From: Olsenella sp. KGMB02461
GTDB taxonomy: Bacteria; Actinomycetota; Coriobacteriia; Coriobacteriales; Atopobiaceae
Length of the DNA: 64,000 bases
NCBI RefSeq assembly: GCF_012584445.1
Contig: NZ_JABAHI010000008.1
Location: 186,001 to 250,000, forward strand
Direction: 5' to 3'
Numbering within the stretch: position 1 is the first letter of the stretch; each line of letters opens with the position of its first letter. Of the stretch, positions 8,980-19,068 are shown piece by piece. Below the pieces are notes generated by a model. That model did no database searches, was not told the DNA's origin, and was given only the letters and a program-made list of their open reading frames with translations. Both the position numbers and the translations under genes were made by a program.

Positions 8980-11793
8980 ATGGCCAACCAATACAAGAAG
9001 ACCACCAATCTGCCCAAGACCGGCTTTCCCATGCGTGCAGGCCTCGCTTCTTCGGAGCCTCGCCGCTTGGCGAAGTGGGAAGACAATGATGTCTACGAGC
9101 TTGCACGCTCGCAAAACGAAGGCCATGAGACGTTTGTTTTGCACGATGGCCCTCCCTATGCAAACGGCCCTATTCACCTTGGCCATGCATTAAATAAAAT
9201 AATAAAGGACTTCATCAATCGCTACCAAATCATGCAAGGCCGCCAGATTGCCTATGTGCCTGGCTGGGACTGCCATGGCCAGCCTATCGAGCACAAGGTA
9301 GAAGAGCATCTGGGCACAAAAAAATTCAATGAAACCGACCCCTACGATATCCGCCAACTCTGCCGTCGATTTGCGGTAGAGAACATCGACCTGCAAAAAG
9401 CCGGGTTCCGTCGCTTGGGCGTGCTTGGCGATTGGGCTCATCCCTATCTCACGCTTTCCAATACTCACGACGCAGCAGACATCGAGGTGTTCAAAAAGAT
9501 CTGGGACAGCGGCGCTATCTATCGAGGACGCAAGCCTGTTCATTGGTGCACCCATTGTCATACTGCGCTTGCCGAGGCAGAGATCGAGTATGCCGATGTA
9601 ACTGGTCCCTCCATTTATGTGGGCTATGCCATGAAGGAGCGCCCCGCTGGGCTCGAGTCTATTGAAGAGCCCCTTTATGTCATGATCTGGACCACCACTC
9701 CTTGGACTCTTCCTGCAAATGCTGCCGTGGCCATGAAGCCTGAAGCAACCTATACCGCCATCAAGCATGACGGCAAGGCCTATATTGTCCTTGCAGATCT
9801 TGCTCAGAAGGTCTGCGAGGTTGCAGGCTGGGACCTCGATTATGTAGAGGTGGACGGCAAGCCCTGGCAGGCAGTCTCTAATGAGCTTGAAGGTCTTACC
9901 TATACTCAGCCCATCTTTGACGACATCACCTGCAAAGTGATCTTGGCAGACTACGTGGGCACCGAGGACGGTACAGGTATAGTCCATATCGCCCCCGGTC
10001 ACGGTGCTGATGACTTTTATGTAGGTGTCGAGAACGACGTGCCCATCATCATGCCGGTAGACGATGACGGTCGTTTTTATCGGGGCGACACCTATGGCAC
10101 TGGCGGTCCTTGGGGCGGCATGGAAGTCACCGAGGCCAATCCCAAAATCATCCAATGGCTCGATGAGCGCGGAGTGCTTGTGCATGCAGGCAGGATCGCT
10201 CACAGCTACCCCCATTGCTGGCGCTGCAAGAACCCCGTGATCTTCCGTGCTACCGAGCAGTGGTTCGTCTCCATGGATGACACCCATCTGCGCGACAACG
10301 CCTTGGATGCCATCGAGCATGATGTACGTTGGTACCCCGCTCATTCAGCCAAGCGCATCTATTCGATGATCGAAGGCCGCCCTGATTGGTGCATCTCCCG
10401 CCAACGTGTCTGGGGTGTGCCTATCCCTGCGTTCACCTGCGCAGACTGCGGCGCCACTGTAATGAATGACGCCACCTTGGATGCCGTGATCAAGCTCTTT
10501 AAAGAAAAGGGCTCAGATGCCTGGTTCGTGGAGGACCCCCAGGAGTATTTGGGCAATGCCGACGTGTGCCCTGAGTGCGGGGGCCACCACCTCAAGCCCA
10601 ACAAGGACATCTTGGATGTCTGGTGGGACTCGGGCGTCTCGCATACTGCCGTGCTTCAAAGCCGTCCTGAGCTGCGCTTCCCCGCGGATCTCTACGTTGA
10701 GGGATCTGACCAGCATCGAGGCTGGTTCCAAAGCTCACTGCTCACCTCTATAGGTGCCTATGGATGCCCTCCGTTCAAGGGCGTGCTCACCAATGGCTTT
10801 ACTTTGGATGGCCAAGGACGCAAGATGAGCAAGTCGCTGGGCAACACCATCGATCCCGGCGAGGTATGCGACTCTCTGGGCGCAGAGATTGTGCGCCTAT
10901 GGGTGGCTTCAATCGACGCTACTACCGACATGCCTTGCGACAAGCAGATCCTTGAGCGCGTCTCCGATGCCTACCGTCGATTCCGCAATACCTTCCGCTT
11001 CCTGTTAGGCGAGTTGGAAGGCCAATTCGATCCAACTGTTGATGGAATTCCATTCAACGATCTCACTGCCTATGACCGCATGACCCTAGCCCGCTTGGCC
11101 CAAGTGCACCAAAAGGTGAGCGATGCCTATGCAGACTACCGCTTCAACCTGGTGTATCGCACGCTCTATGACTACGTGATCACCGAGCTCTCCAATGGCT
11201 ACCTCAACGCCACCAAGGATCGCATGTACTGTGACGCTGCAGATTCTGTCACCCGTCGCAGCTGTCAGACTGTCTGGTATGAGATTCTCTCCATGCTCCT
11301 GCGCGATTTGCAGCCAATTTTGGCCTACACTACCGACGAAGTACTCGAATATGTCCCTGTGGCCATGCGTGAGGACAAGGATTTTGCAGCGCTGCTGTCA
11401 TGGTATGAGGCGCCCATGCTCGACCAAGACGAGGCGTTGCTTGCCGCCTATAGCGCCCTGCTCGAGGTGCGCTCCGCCTATACCAAGGCCTATGAGGAGG
11501 CGTTGGCCTCTGAATTAGTTGTCGAGAAGACCACCCAAGCCACCAAGGCCCACGTGGTGCTCCCCCAAGGTGATCCGGCAATGAAGGCGCTCTACGAGGT
11601 CATGGGTGGCGATCTTGCCGAGCCTCTGGTGTGCTCTCAGGTAGAGGTGGCCTTTGGTCCCGAGCTTAGCGTGACCGTTGAGCCTGCGGCTGGCGAAAAA
11701 TGCCCTCGTTGCTGGAACTGGCGTGAGCTTGGCCAGGACGGCCTATGCGGTCGTTGCCATGAAGCCCTCAATGCTGAGCAGGGAGAAGAATAG
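8980..11793 (+). CDS. ileS: isoleucyl-tRNA synthetase
   Basis: IleRS charges tRNA-Ile and edits mischarged valine. The 937-residue protein shows the class I HIGH signature as HLGH (residues 66-69), the KMSKS loop at 615-619, an editing domain between them (TTTPWTLPANAA near 240), and a C-terminal zinc-binding tail with CPRCW...CGRC. The length matches the bacterial type 1 form, which lacks the mupirocin-resistance features of the longer eukaryote-like type. AAGGGA lies just upstream of the ATG. lspA begins at the base after the stop codon, so ileS, lspA and rluD form one transcription unit, an order common in bacteria. Confidence 0.98.
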   Translation: MANQYKKTTNLPKTGFPMRAGLASSEPRRLAKWEDNDVYELARSQNEGHETFVLHDGPPYANGPIHLGHALNKIIKDFINRYQIMQGRQIAYVPGWDCHGQPIEHKVEEHLGTKKFNETDPYDIRQLCRRFAVENIDLQKAGFRRLGVLGDWAHPYLTLSNTHDAADIEVFKKIWDSGAIYRGRKPVHWCTHCHTALAEAEIEYADVTGPSIYVGYAMKERPAGLESIEEPLYVMIWTTTPWTLPANAAVAMKPEATYTAIKHDGKAYIVLADLAQKVCEVAGWDLDYVEVDGKPWQAVSNELEGLTYTQPIFDDITCKVILADYVGTEDGTGIVHIAPGHGADDFYVGVENDVPIIMPVDDDGRFYRGDTYGTGGPWGGMEVTEANPKIIQWLDERGVLVHAGRIAHSYPHCWRCKNPVIFRATEQWFVSMDDTHLRDNALDAIEHDVRWYPAHSAKRIYSMIEGRPDWCISRQRVWGVPIPAFTCADCGATVMNDATLDAVIKLFKEKGSDAWFVEDPQEYLGNADVCPECGGHHLKPNKDILDVWWDSGVSHTAVLQSRPELRFPADLYVEGSDQHRGWFQSSLLTSIGAYGCPPFKGVLTNGFTLDGQGRKMSKSLGNTIDPGEVCDSLGAEIVRLWVASIDATTDMPCDKQILERVSDAYRRFRNTFRFLLGELEGQFDPTVDGIPFNDLTAYDRMTLARLAQVHQKVSDAYADYRFNLVYRTLYDYVITELSNGYLNATKDRMYCDAADSVTRRSCQTVWYEILSMLLRDLQPILAYTTDEVLEYVPVAMREDKDFAALLSWYEAPMLDQDEALLAAYSALLEVRSAYTKAYEEALASELVVEKTTQATKAHVVLPQGDPAMKALYEVMGGDLAEPLVCSQVEVAFGPELSVTVEPAAGEKCPRCWNWRELGQDGLCGRCHEALNAEQGEE

Positions 11794-12369
11794 GTGAAAC
11801 ATGCTCGCTCCATGGCCATCTGGTCTATTACTGCACTGCTCTGTGTGGTGGTAGATCAGGTGGTCAAGGCCTGGGCCTTGGCTAATCTTATCCCCGGAAA
11901 ACCTGTGACCTTCATCCCTCATGTAATGGACCTCCTGCTGGTGAAAAACACAGGGGCTGCCTTCTCTTTGGGGGAGGGAGCAGGCTGGCTCTTTATTGCT
12001 ATAGCCCTTGCGGTGGTAGTTGGCATTGGCTATGAGATCTGGAAGCATCCTTCAACTCCCATTTACCTCCTTGTCATCGGCGGCGTGGTAGCCGGTGGCG
12101 GCCTTGGCAACCTCATCGATCGCGTGGTTCATGGCTGGGTATGCGACTTTTTTGCTACCACTTTTATGGACTTCGCAATATTCAACGTGGCAGACATCTT
12201 TGTATGCTGCGGCATTGGCGCTGGGCTTATCGCGCTTTGGCATTGGGACTCTCAGCAAGAGAGATCGGCCAGGGCCAAAGACGCAGCTGCTGCACGCTCT
12301 GTCAAATTGGGAGATACGTCCGTAGATGCTGCTGATAGGCTGCGGAACCCCTCTAAGAAAGGCCGCTAG
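11794..12369 (+). CDS. lspA: lipoprotein signal peptidase
   Basis: LspA is a membrane aspartyl protease that removes signal peptides from diacylglyceryl-modified prolipoproteins. The 191-residue protein has four membrane segments and the conserved blocks VKNTGAAFSL, GNLIDR (first catalytic Asp) and FNVADIFVCCG (second catalytic Asp). It starts with GTG directly after the ileS stop; AGGGAG at the end of ileS provides the ribosome binding site. The family is usually about 150-170 residues; here a charged C-terminal tail of roughly 30 residues after the last helix extends it. A substrate in this window is the solute-binding lipoprotein at 36689. Confidence 0.95.
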   Translation: MKHARSMAIWSITALLCVVVDQVVKAWALANLIPGKPVTFIPHVMDLLLVKNTGAAFSLGEGAGWLFIAIALAVVVGIGYEIWKHPSTPIYLLVIGGVVAGGGLGNLIDRVVHGWVCDFFATTFMDFAIFNVADIFVCCGIGAGLIALWHWDSQQERSARAKDAAAARSVKLGDTSVDAADRLRNPSKKGR

Positions 12370-12371
12370 CC

Positions 12372-13400
12372 ATGGCGGTGCTTACAGAGCTGGTCGACGA
12401 TAAAGCCCATAACATGCGTCTTGATACATTCCTTGCAAGTCTTGAGGGGGCTCCGAGTCGCTCAGCCTGCACCAAAATCATCGAAGAAGGGCATGTGACC
12501 ATTAACGGCACTCCTGCCTTCTCAAAGTCTGAGCGTGTGCAAATGGGGGACTATGTGCAGGCTGAGATCCCCGACCCTCAAAGAGCAAATCCAATGCTTG
12601 CGCCAAACCCCATTCCTTTAGATATACGCTTTGAGGATGACCGTTTAATTGTGCTTTCCAAACAGGCCGGCCTTGTATGCCATCCCAGCCCGGGCCACAT
12701 CGATGACACTTTGGCAAATGCGCTTGTGGCGCACTGCGGCCCTGAGCATGTAGGGCTTTTGCAGGGAGAGGATCGTCCCGGCATTGTGCACCGGTTGGAC
12801 AGGGATACCTCTGGTCTCATGGTGGCTGCTCAAGATGATGAGATTCAAAAGGAATTGCAAGACCTTATCCGCATGCGCACGCTTGACAGGCGTTATGTCG
12901 CTTTGGTCCAAGGCTATATAGCCCCTGATAACGGCATCATTGATGCAAATATTGCCCGGTCGACGAGGGATCGCACGCGTCAAATGGCTACTGACGACCC
13001 TGCCGCTCGTGGCGCCATCACCACCTTCGCCACTCTCGAGCGCTTTGAAGCCGGCCCAAAAGACGACGGCTATACCTTGGTGGAATGCCATCTCTATACA
13101 GGCCGCACGCATCAGATACGCGTGCATATGGCTCATATACATCACCCAGTAGTGGGTGATCCTCTCTATGGTTTGGGTGATCTTAAAAAGAACCTAGGTC
13201 TTACTCGACAATTCCTTCACTCTTGGCATATAGAGTTCGAGCATCCGGCGACCCATCAGTTGATTTCTTTGGCAGACACCCTTCCGGAAGATCTCTCACA
13301 GGCACTGGAATCTCTCGAAGATAGGTCAATGGGAAGAACAGAGGCAGGGGAGCGCATAGTTCCCCAACTATTCGACCAAACCCCTCATCGGACTTCTTGA
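12372..13400 (+). CDS. rluD: RluA/RluD-family 23S rRNA pseudouridine synthase
   Basis: This 342-residue enzyme isomerises uridines in 23S rRNA. It has an N-terminal S4 RNA-binding domain (about residues 14-70) and the catalytic domain with the family signature HRLDRDTSGLMV, in which the aspartate of RLDRDTSG is the catalytic residue. The later block GRTHQIRVHMA is also present. The start lies 2 nt after the lspA stop, in keeping with the frequent ileS/lspA/rluD grouping. Whether it corresponds to RluD itself or another family member with a different target cannot be decided from sequence. The C-terminal 25 residues look disordered. Confidence 0.85.
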   Translation: MAVLTELVDDKAHNMRLDTFLASLEGAPSRSACTKIIEEGHVTINGTPAFSKSERVQMGDYVQAEIPDPQRANPMLAPNPIPLDIRFEDDRLIVLSKQAGLVCHPSPGHIDDTLANALVAHCGPEHVGLLQGEDRPGIVHRLDRDTSGLMVAAQDDEIQKELQDLIRMRTLDRRYVALVQGYIAPDNGIIDANIARSTRDRTRQMATDDPAARGAITTFATLERFEAGPKDDGYTLVECHLYTGRTHQIRVHMAHIHHPVVGDPLYGLGDLKKNLGLTRQFLHSWHIEFEHPATHQLISLADTLPEDLSQALESLEDRSMGRTEAGERIVPQLFDQTPHRTS

Positions 13401-13463
13401 GGCAATGAGGTGTGAGAACTTCATTCTTTGAAGTCAGCTGCGTCAGCTAGGAAAGAGGTAATC

Positions 13464-14753
13464 GTGGATTTTGCCCGCATAGGATTCACTCCCATAGTGA
13501 TCTTTAACTTCATTACCTTGGTATTCTTCAGCGTGGCTTTCTTCTATCAGATCATCTACTTTTTTGTGGGCTTAAAGCAGGGAGAGGTAAAGCTTCCTGA
13601 GGCAAAAAAGAACCATCGCTTTGCATTCATGATCGCTGCCCACAATGAGGAAGTGGTCATAGGACAGCTGATCAAATCCATTCAAGACCAAAACTATCCT
13701 TCTGAGCTCATCGATATCTATGTGGTAGCGGATGCCTGTACCGATGAAACGGCGCGGGTGGCAAGAGAAGCCGGTGCTTTTGTCTACGAAAGAAACGATC
13801 TGGCACGCCGTGGAAAAAGCTGGGCGCTGGATTTGGGCTTTAACAACGTGCTAGACGAGAAAGGCGACGATTATTATGACGCCTTCATCATCTTCGATGC
13901 AGACAACCTCCTGTCTCGCGACTACGTGCGCATCATGAACAAAGTAGTAGACATGGGCTATTTGGCAGCCACGAGCTACCGCAATTCCAAAAACTTCGAT
14001 TCATCTTGGGTCAGCTCAGCCTACGGCATCTGGTTCATCCGCGAGGCGCGCTTCTTGAACAACGCTCGCATGATTTGCGGTGTGAGCTGCGCCATCTCTG
14101 GATCGGGTTGGATGGTGTCGAACAAGATCATCCGCTCTATGCGCGGTTGGGCATTCCATACCCTTACAGAAGATATCCAGTTCTCTACCTTTTGCGCTGC
14201 CAATGGCATCCGCATTGGCTATGCCCCTGCAGAGTTTTATGACGAGCAACCCGTGACCTTCGCTGCATCTTGGACGCAGCGTCTTCGCTGGTCAAAGGGC
14301 TTCTATCAGGTATTTTTCTCCTACTGCAAAGAGCTGCTCCACGGTATAGGTAGGGGGCGGTTCTCAAGCTACGACATGTTCATGACGGTAGCCCCGGCAA
14401 CGATCCTCACAGTCCTTTCCGTCATGATCAATGGCACTTATCTTATTGCAGGGTCATTAAGCCATGGCTTTTTGGCCACAGACGTCGAGATATCTATGTG
14501 CCTAGGATCCATTGCGATGGCGTTTATCTCTGCCTATTTCACCTTCTTTGTGGCAGTGTTGCTCACAACAATCTTTGAGCGCTCACACATCCATTCCACC
14601 AAGCGCTGGCGCATCATTGCAAATATCTTCACCTTCCCGCTCTTTATGCTCACCTATATCCCCATCAACTTGGTGGCTCTCTTCAAAAAAGTGGAGTGGG
14701 TGCCCACCAAGCACGAGTTTGCGATGTCGGTGGATCAAATTACCAGCGAGTAG
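13464..14753 (+). CDS. processive membrane glycosyltransferase, family 2
   Basis: A 429-residue membrane protein with one N-terminal membrane segment, a cytoplasmic GT-A catalytic domain and three C-terminal membrane segments. The catalytic domain carries AHNEE near the N-terminus, the DAD metal-binding motif (FDADN), an ED pair (TEDIQF) and QRLRW, the Q-x-x-RW signature of processive enzymes such as cellulose, hyaluronan and poly-N-acetylglucosamine synthases. It therefore probably builds or extends an exopolysaccharide or cell-wall glycan from a nucleotide sugar; the sugar is unknown. I prefer the GTG at 13464, which follows AGGAAAGAGG; a TTG at 13428 is the alternative. It stands alone between rluD and guaB. 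Confidence 0.85.
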   Translation: MDFARIGFTPIVIFNFITLVFFSVAFFYQIIYFFVGLKQGEVKLPEAKKNHRFAFMIAAHNEEVVIGQLIKSIQDQNYPSELIDIYVVADACTDETARVAREAGAFVYERNDLARRGKSWALDLGFNNVLDEKGDDYYDAFIIFDADNLLSRDYVRIMNKVVDMGYLAATSYRNSKNFDSSWVSSAYGIWFIREARFLNNARMICGVSCAISGSGWMVSNKIIRSMRGWAFHTLTEDIQFSTFCAANGIRIGYAPAEFYDEQPVTFAASWTQRLRWSKGFYQVFFSYCKELLHGIGRGRFSSYDMFMTVAPATILTVLSVMINGTYLIAGSLSHGFLATDVEISMCLGSIAMAFISAYFTFFVAVLLTTIFERSHIHSTKRWRIIANIFTFPLFMLTYIPINLVALFKKVEWVPTKHEFAMSVDQITSE

Positions 14754-14860
14754 CTGGCTTTATCGCAGGTGCCAATCGTTGGCTTTGCGTTATCATTGCG
14801 AAGACTTGTGGCTACATCCAGTGGGCATAGCGATTGTCCTCAGCAGACCAAGGAGCATGC

Positions 14861-16375
14861 ATGGCAACTTTCTTCCCTGGCGTATCTCACACCTTCTCCG
14901 AGTACTTGTTGGTGCCCGGCTACTCATCGTCGGAGTGCATTCCGGCCAATGTCGATCTAAAGGCGCCTCTGGTTAAGTTCCGCCGTGGCGAAGAGCCTGC
15001 GATTACCCTTAACACCCCTATGGTTTCTGCCATTATGCAGGCCGTGTCTGGCCCCCGTCTGGCCATCGCCTTGGCGCAAGAGGGCGGCATGAGCTTTATT
15101 TATGGATCTCAGACCGCTGAGGATGAAGCCCGCATGATCCGCGAGGTGAAGTCCTACAAGGCCGGCGTCGTGGTCTCAGACTCCAACCTCACGCCCGATA
15201 TGACGCTGGCAGAAGTCATGCGCTTGAAAGAGAAAACCCATCATTCTGCCATGCCTGTGACAGAGAACGGCGCTCCCCACGGCAAGCTTTTGGGTATCGT
15301 GACCTCCCGTGATTATCGTCCTAGTCGCGATCCTCAAGACAAGCTGGTTCGTGAATTCATGACTCCTGTAGAGAAGGTCATCGTTGCCCCTGCCACCGTC
15401 AACCTCTCTGAGGCCAATGACATCATCTGGGAGAACAAGCTTAACCAGCTGCCCATTGTCGAGGAAGACGGCTCTTTGGTAGGACTTGTCTTTCGCAAGG
15501 ACTATGACTCCCACAAGTCCAATCCCAATGAGCTTTTGGATGCTTCCAAGCGCTATGTGGTAGGCGCGGGCATCAATACCCGCGATTATGCAGAGCGTGT
15601 GCCGCTTCTGGTGGAGGCCGGGGCAGATGCTTTGTGCATCGACTCTTCCGAGGGATATTCTGAATGGCAGGCTCGCACCTTGGCCTGGATCCGTGAGAAC
15701 TATGGCGATAGCGTCAAAGTTGGCGCGGGCAATGTGGTGGATGCTGAGGGCTTCCGCTTTTTGGCAGACGCCGGTGCCGACTTTGTCAAGGTGGGCATTG
15801 GCGGCGGCTCCATTTGCATCACCCGTGAGCAGAAGGGCATTGGTCGCGGCCAGGCCTCCGCGCTCATCGATGTGTGCGAGGCTCGCGACCAATACTTCGA
15901 GGAGACCGGCGTCTATGTGCCCGTATGCTCTGACGGCGGCATCGTCTATGACTATCACATGACCTTGGCATTGGCTATGGGTGCAGACTTCCTTATGCTT
16001 GGCCGCTACTTCGCCCGCTTCGACGAGAGCCCTTCTGAGCGTGTGACGGTGAACGGGTCCTACATGAAGGAATACTGGGGCGAAGGTTCTGCTCGCGCTC
16101 GCAACTGGGCCCGCTATGACCTGGGTGGCGACAAGAAGCTCTCCTTTGTGGAGGGCGTCGATTCCTATGTGCCCTACGCTGGTCCTTTGCGCGATGGCGT
16201 TCAGAGCTCTCTGCTCAAGATCCGCTCTACCATGTGCAATTGCGGCGCGTTGACACTCAACGAGCTCAAAGAGAAAGCGCGTCTCACGCTGGTCAGCGCG
16301 ACCTCGCTGGTTGAAGGCGGAGCCCACGACGTGGTACTAAAAGAAACCAACCAACAGGTTCTTTTCAATAATTGA
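14861..16375 (+). CDS. guaB: IMP dehydrogenase, Tritrichomonas-like subtype
   Basis: This 504-residue enzyme oxidises IMP to XMP with NAD+, the committing step of GMP synthesis. The TIM barrel is interrupted by a CBS pair (about residues 100-220). The active-site loop is [10 protein letters not shown] with catalytic Cys at residue 319, and the flap holds Arg418-Tyr419. These numbers equal those of the Tritrichomonas foetus enzyme, and long stretches such as [10 protein letters not shown] and [12 protein letters not shown] match it as I remember it; the usual bacterial loop is GPGSICTTR. The start is the ATG at 14861, with AAGGAG 5 nt upstream. It is probably transcribed alone; the next gene, leuS, appears to have its own promoter overlapping this stop codon. 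Confidence 0.96.
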   Translation: MATFFPGVSHTFSEYLLVPGYSSSECIPANVDLKAPLVKFRRGEEPAITLNTPMVSAIMQAVSGPRLAIALAQEGGMSFIYGSQTAEDEARMIREVKSYKAGVVVSDSNLTPDMTLAEVMRLKEKTHHSAMPVTENGAPHGKLLGIVTSRDYRPSRDPQDKLVREFMTPVEKVIVAPATVNLSEANDIIWENKLNQLPIVEEDGSLVGLVFRKDYDSHKSNPNELLDASKRYVVGAGINTRDYAERVPLLVEAGADALCIDSSEGYSEWQARTLAWIRENYGDSVKVGAGNVVDAEGFRFLADAGADFVKVGIGGGSICITREQKGIGRGQASALIDVCEARDQYFEETGVYVPVCSDGGIVYDYHMTLALAMGADFLMLGRYFARFDESPSERVTVNGSYMKEYWGEGSARARNWARYDLGGDKKLSFVEGVDSYVPYAGPLRDGVQSSLLKIRSTMCNCGALTLNELKEKARLTLVSATSLVEGGAHDVVLKETNQQVLFNN

Positions 16376-16376
16376 C

Positions 16377-16382
16377 TATAAT
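16377..16382 (+). promoter_or_regulatory. candidate leuS promoter (-10 TATAAT)
   Basis: A perfect TATAAT overlaps the region just after the guaB stop codon, 72 bp before the leuS start. The -35 region is weak. If used, transcription would begin near 16389 and the leader would contain the hairpin at 16412. Confidence 0.45.
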
Positions 16383-16411
16383 CGATACGTGCAAGCTTAA
16401 ACGCGCATGAG

Positions 16412-16440
16412 CTGCCACCCATACTCTGGGTGGCAGTTGT
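16412..16440 (+). terminator. hairpin in the guaB-leuS gap, terminator or leuS attenuator
   Basis: A 10-bp perfect stem (CTGCCACCCA / TGGGTGGCAG) with a 5-nt loop is followed by TTGTTAT and, 7 nt later, by the AGGAGG of leuS. It could end guaB transcripts or, if leuS starts at the TATAAT element, regulate leuS. Confidence 0.6.
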
Positions 16441-16453
16441 TATAGGAGGAATA

Positions 16454-19057
16454 GTGTCCGATAGTACCAACCACAGCTCTGAGCCTTCGATTCCTGAATA
16501 CAACGCCACTCAAATCGAGGAGAAGTGGCAAAGGATCTGGGATGAAGAGGAGCTCTATAAGACAGAGGAAAATCCCGATAAGCCCAAAAAATACGTGCTC
16601 GAGATGTTTCCCTATCCCTCGGGCGACCTTCACATGGGCCATGCGCGCAATTACACCATTGGCGATGCCATGGCACGCCAAGCTCGCATGCGTGGCTTTG
16701 ACGTGCTGCACCCCATTGGATTCGACGCCTTTGGCTTGCCCGCAGAAAATGCCGCAATCAAGCATCGCACCCAACCTGGCACTTGGACCTATGACAATAT
16801 GGATCGTGCCGTAGCCACCATGAAGCGCATGGGCTTCTCCTATGACTATGACCGCCTGGTGCGCACCTGCGATCCAGGCTACTACCGCTGGGGTCAGTAC
16901 CTTTTCCTCAAGATGTGGGAGAAAGGCCTGGTAGACAGGCGCAAGTCTCCGGTGAACTGGTGTCCTCAGTGCAATACCGTGCTGGCAAACGAGCAGGTGA
17001 CCGAAGGCCGTTGCTGGCGTTGTGGCACCGTGCCTGAGCGCCGCGAGCTTACCCAGTGGTATCTCAAGATCACCGATTATGCAGAAGAGCTGCTGGATGA
17101 TATCGACAAGCTCGACCATTGGCCTGAGCGCGTCAAGCAAATGCAGCGCAACTGGATTGGCAAGTCGGAGGGCGCAGAGATCGACTTTGCCTTGGCCGAT
17201 GCCAACGGCGAGCCCACCTCCCAGCTCATGACAGTGTTCACCACTCGCCCTGACACCCTTTTTGGCGCCAGCTTCTTCCTTCTGGCTCCTGAGTACCCCC
17301 TTCTTCACGAGCTGGTAGATGGCACTCCTTACGAGGCGGCAGTGCAAGAGGTCATCGACATCGCCGAGGCTACCAGTGCAGTGGATCGTGCTTCCGGAGA
17401 TACCGAGAAGCACGGAGCCTTCACGGGCCGTTATATGGTCAACCCTGTAAACGGTCGTTTGCTGCCTATCTGGGTAGCCGACTACGTGCTTACTGACTAC
17501 GGTACCGGCGCTGTCATGGGCGTCCCTTGCGGCGACGAGCGCGACTTCCAGTTTGCCCGCAAATACGATCTGCCCGTTCCCCCCATCATCCTCGAGCCAA
17601 CCGACCCCCTCTATCCTGAGCTGGCTCAGGAAAAAGACCTGATAGTGACCAATGTGCCCTGGGATCATGCCATGGCTGCCGAGGGCATATTGGTGCAATC
17701 CGGCCCCTTCACCGGCATGAAGGGCGGCAAGCACTCCGAGGGTGCTCAGGCCATCATCAAGTTCTTGGAGGAGAAGGGCGTAGGTCGGCCTGCGGTCAAC
17801 TTCCGCCTACGCGATTGGCTCATTTCTCGGCAACGCTATTGGGGAAATCCCATCCCTGCCATTCATTGCCCGCATTGCGGCATCGTGCCCGTGCCGGAGA
17901 GCGACCTGCCGGTAATGCTGCCGGATAACCTGGATCTTTCGGCAGGGGAGACGTTGGCTGAGTGTCCCGAGTTTTATGAGACCACCTGCCCTGTGTGTGG
18001 CGGCCCTGCTCGGCGCGAGACCGACACCATGGACACCTTTACGGATTCCAGTTGGTATTACCTGCGCTATTGTGATCCCCACAATGATCAGGAACCCATC
18101 AGCCACAAGGCGGCGGACCGTTGGATGCCGGTGGATAACTACATCGGCGGCATAGAGCATGCCATTCTGCACCTGCTCTATTCGCGCTTCTGGACCAAAG
18201 CCATGCGCGACATGGGCATGATCGACGTGGATGAACCCTTCTTGGATCTGCTGTGCCAGGGCATGGTCAAAGATGAGAACGGCGACGTCATGTCCAAGTC
18301 CAAGGGCAACGTGGTGCCTCCCTCGAGCGTCATCGACCCCTATGGCGCAGACACCATGCGCTTGGCGATCCTCTTCATCGCCCCTCCCGAGAAAGACTTC
18401 GACTGGGATCCCAAAGCGGTAGCCGGCTGCAACCGCTTCTTGAAGCGCGCGTGGAAGAGCCTCTGGGAGGCTTCGCTTTCGGCTGCACAAAACGCCGGAT
18501 CCATCCAGCAGGCCAAGGCAGGCGCGCATGCCGGCATCGATCCTCGCGAGCTGGATGAGGCTGGCCAGGAGCTTCTGCGCGAGATCCACAGGCTTGGCAT
18601 CAAATGCACCGATGACTATGAGCGCAGGCAGTACAACACTGCCATCTCGGCGCTCATGGAGCTCATGAATGCCGGCAACACCTATCTCGCCAAGACGCAG
18701 CCGGCAGACCGTCATGCCGCCTTGCTCTATCTCTATGCCCACGATCTGGCCACTATGCTCTCGCCGGTATGCCCCCATTGGGCCGACGAGTTAGGTCACG
18801 AAGCTTTGGCTATGAGCAACTCCATGTTCGATGAGCCTTGGCCTACCTTTGACCCTGCTCTGGCAGCCGCCGACACCGTGGAGATCGTGGTGCAAATCAA
18901 GGGCAAGATCCGTGCCCGTCTCAACGTCTCTGCCTCTGCCACCAAAGAGGAGTTGGAGGCTGCCGCCCTGGAAGCCGTAGCTTCTGAGCTGTCCGGCAAG
19001 CAGGTGATGAAAGTCATCGTAGTGCCCGGAAAGCTCGTGAATATCGTCGCCAAATAA
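16454..19057 (+). CDS. leuS: leucyl-tRNA synthetase
   Basis: LeuRS charges tRNA-Leu and edits norvaline and isoleucine. The 867-residue protein has the HIGH motif as HMGH (in [10 protein letters not shown]), a CPxC zinc knuckle (WCPQCNTV...CWRCG), an editing domain, and the second signature written VMSKSKGN, so the first lysine of KMSKS is valine, a variation seen in other bacterial LeuRS. The C-terminal domain ends IVAK. The start is GTG at 16454, since AGGAGG (16444-16449) lies 4 nt upstream; an earlier GTG at 16430 would put the first codons inside the leader hairpin. The PASTA-protein gene follows after only a few bases, so the two are likely cotranscribed. Confidence 0.97.
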   Translation: MSDSTNHSSEPSIPEYNATQIEEKWQRIWDEEELYKTEENPDKPKKYVLEMFPYPSGDLHMGHARNYTIGDAMARQARMRGFDVLHPIGFDAFGLPAENAAIKHRTQPGTWTYDNMDRAVATMKRMGFSYDYDRLVRTCDPGYYRWGQYLFLKMWEKGLVDRRKSPVNWCPQCNTVLANEQVTEGRCWRCGTVPERRELTQWYLKITDYAEELLDDIDKLDHWPERVKQMQRNWIGKSEGAEIDFALADANGEPTSQLMTVFTTRPDTLFGASFFLLAPEYPLLHELVDGTPYEAAVQEVIDIAEATSAVDRASGDTEKHGAFTGRYMVNPVNGRLLPIWVADYVLTDYGTGAVMGVPCGDERDFQFARKYDLPVPPIILEPTDPLYPELAQEKDLIVTNVPWDHAMAAEGILVQSGPFTGMKGGKHSEGAQAIIKFLEEKGVGRPAVNFRLRDWLISRQRYWGNPIPAIHCPHCGIVPVPESDLPVMLPDNLDLSAGETLAECPEFYETTCPVCGGPARRETDTMDTFTDSSWYYLRYCDPHNDQEPISHKAADRWMPVDNYIGGIEHAILHLLYSRFWTKAMRDMGMIDVDEPFLDLLCQGMVKDENGDVMSKSKGNVVPPSSVIDPYGADTMRLAILFIAPPEKDFDWDPKAVAGCNRFLKRAWKSLWEASLSAAQNAGSIQQAKAGAHAGIDPRELDEAGQELLREIHRLGIKCTDDYERRQYNTAISALMELMNAGNTYLAKTQPADRHAALLYLYAHDLATMLSPVCPHWADELGHEALAMSNSMFDEPWPTFDPALAAADTVEIVVQIKGKIRARLNVSASATKEELEAAALEAVASELSGKQVMKVIVVPGKLVNIVAK

Positions 19058-19068
19058 GGAACATGCCT

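Noticed and set aside
14754-14860. Possible purine riboswitch before guaB
   Set aside because: The region is short and lacks the conserved purine-aptamer features.
15176-16327. 383-codon minus-strand open frame inside guaB
   Set aside because: Antisense of a certain gene with no support.
16397-17734. 445-codon minus-strand open frame overlapping leuS
   Set aside because: Mirrors leuS codon bias; no motifs.
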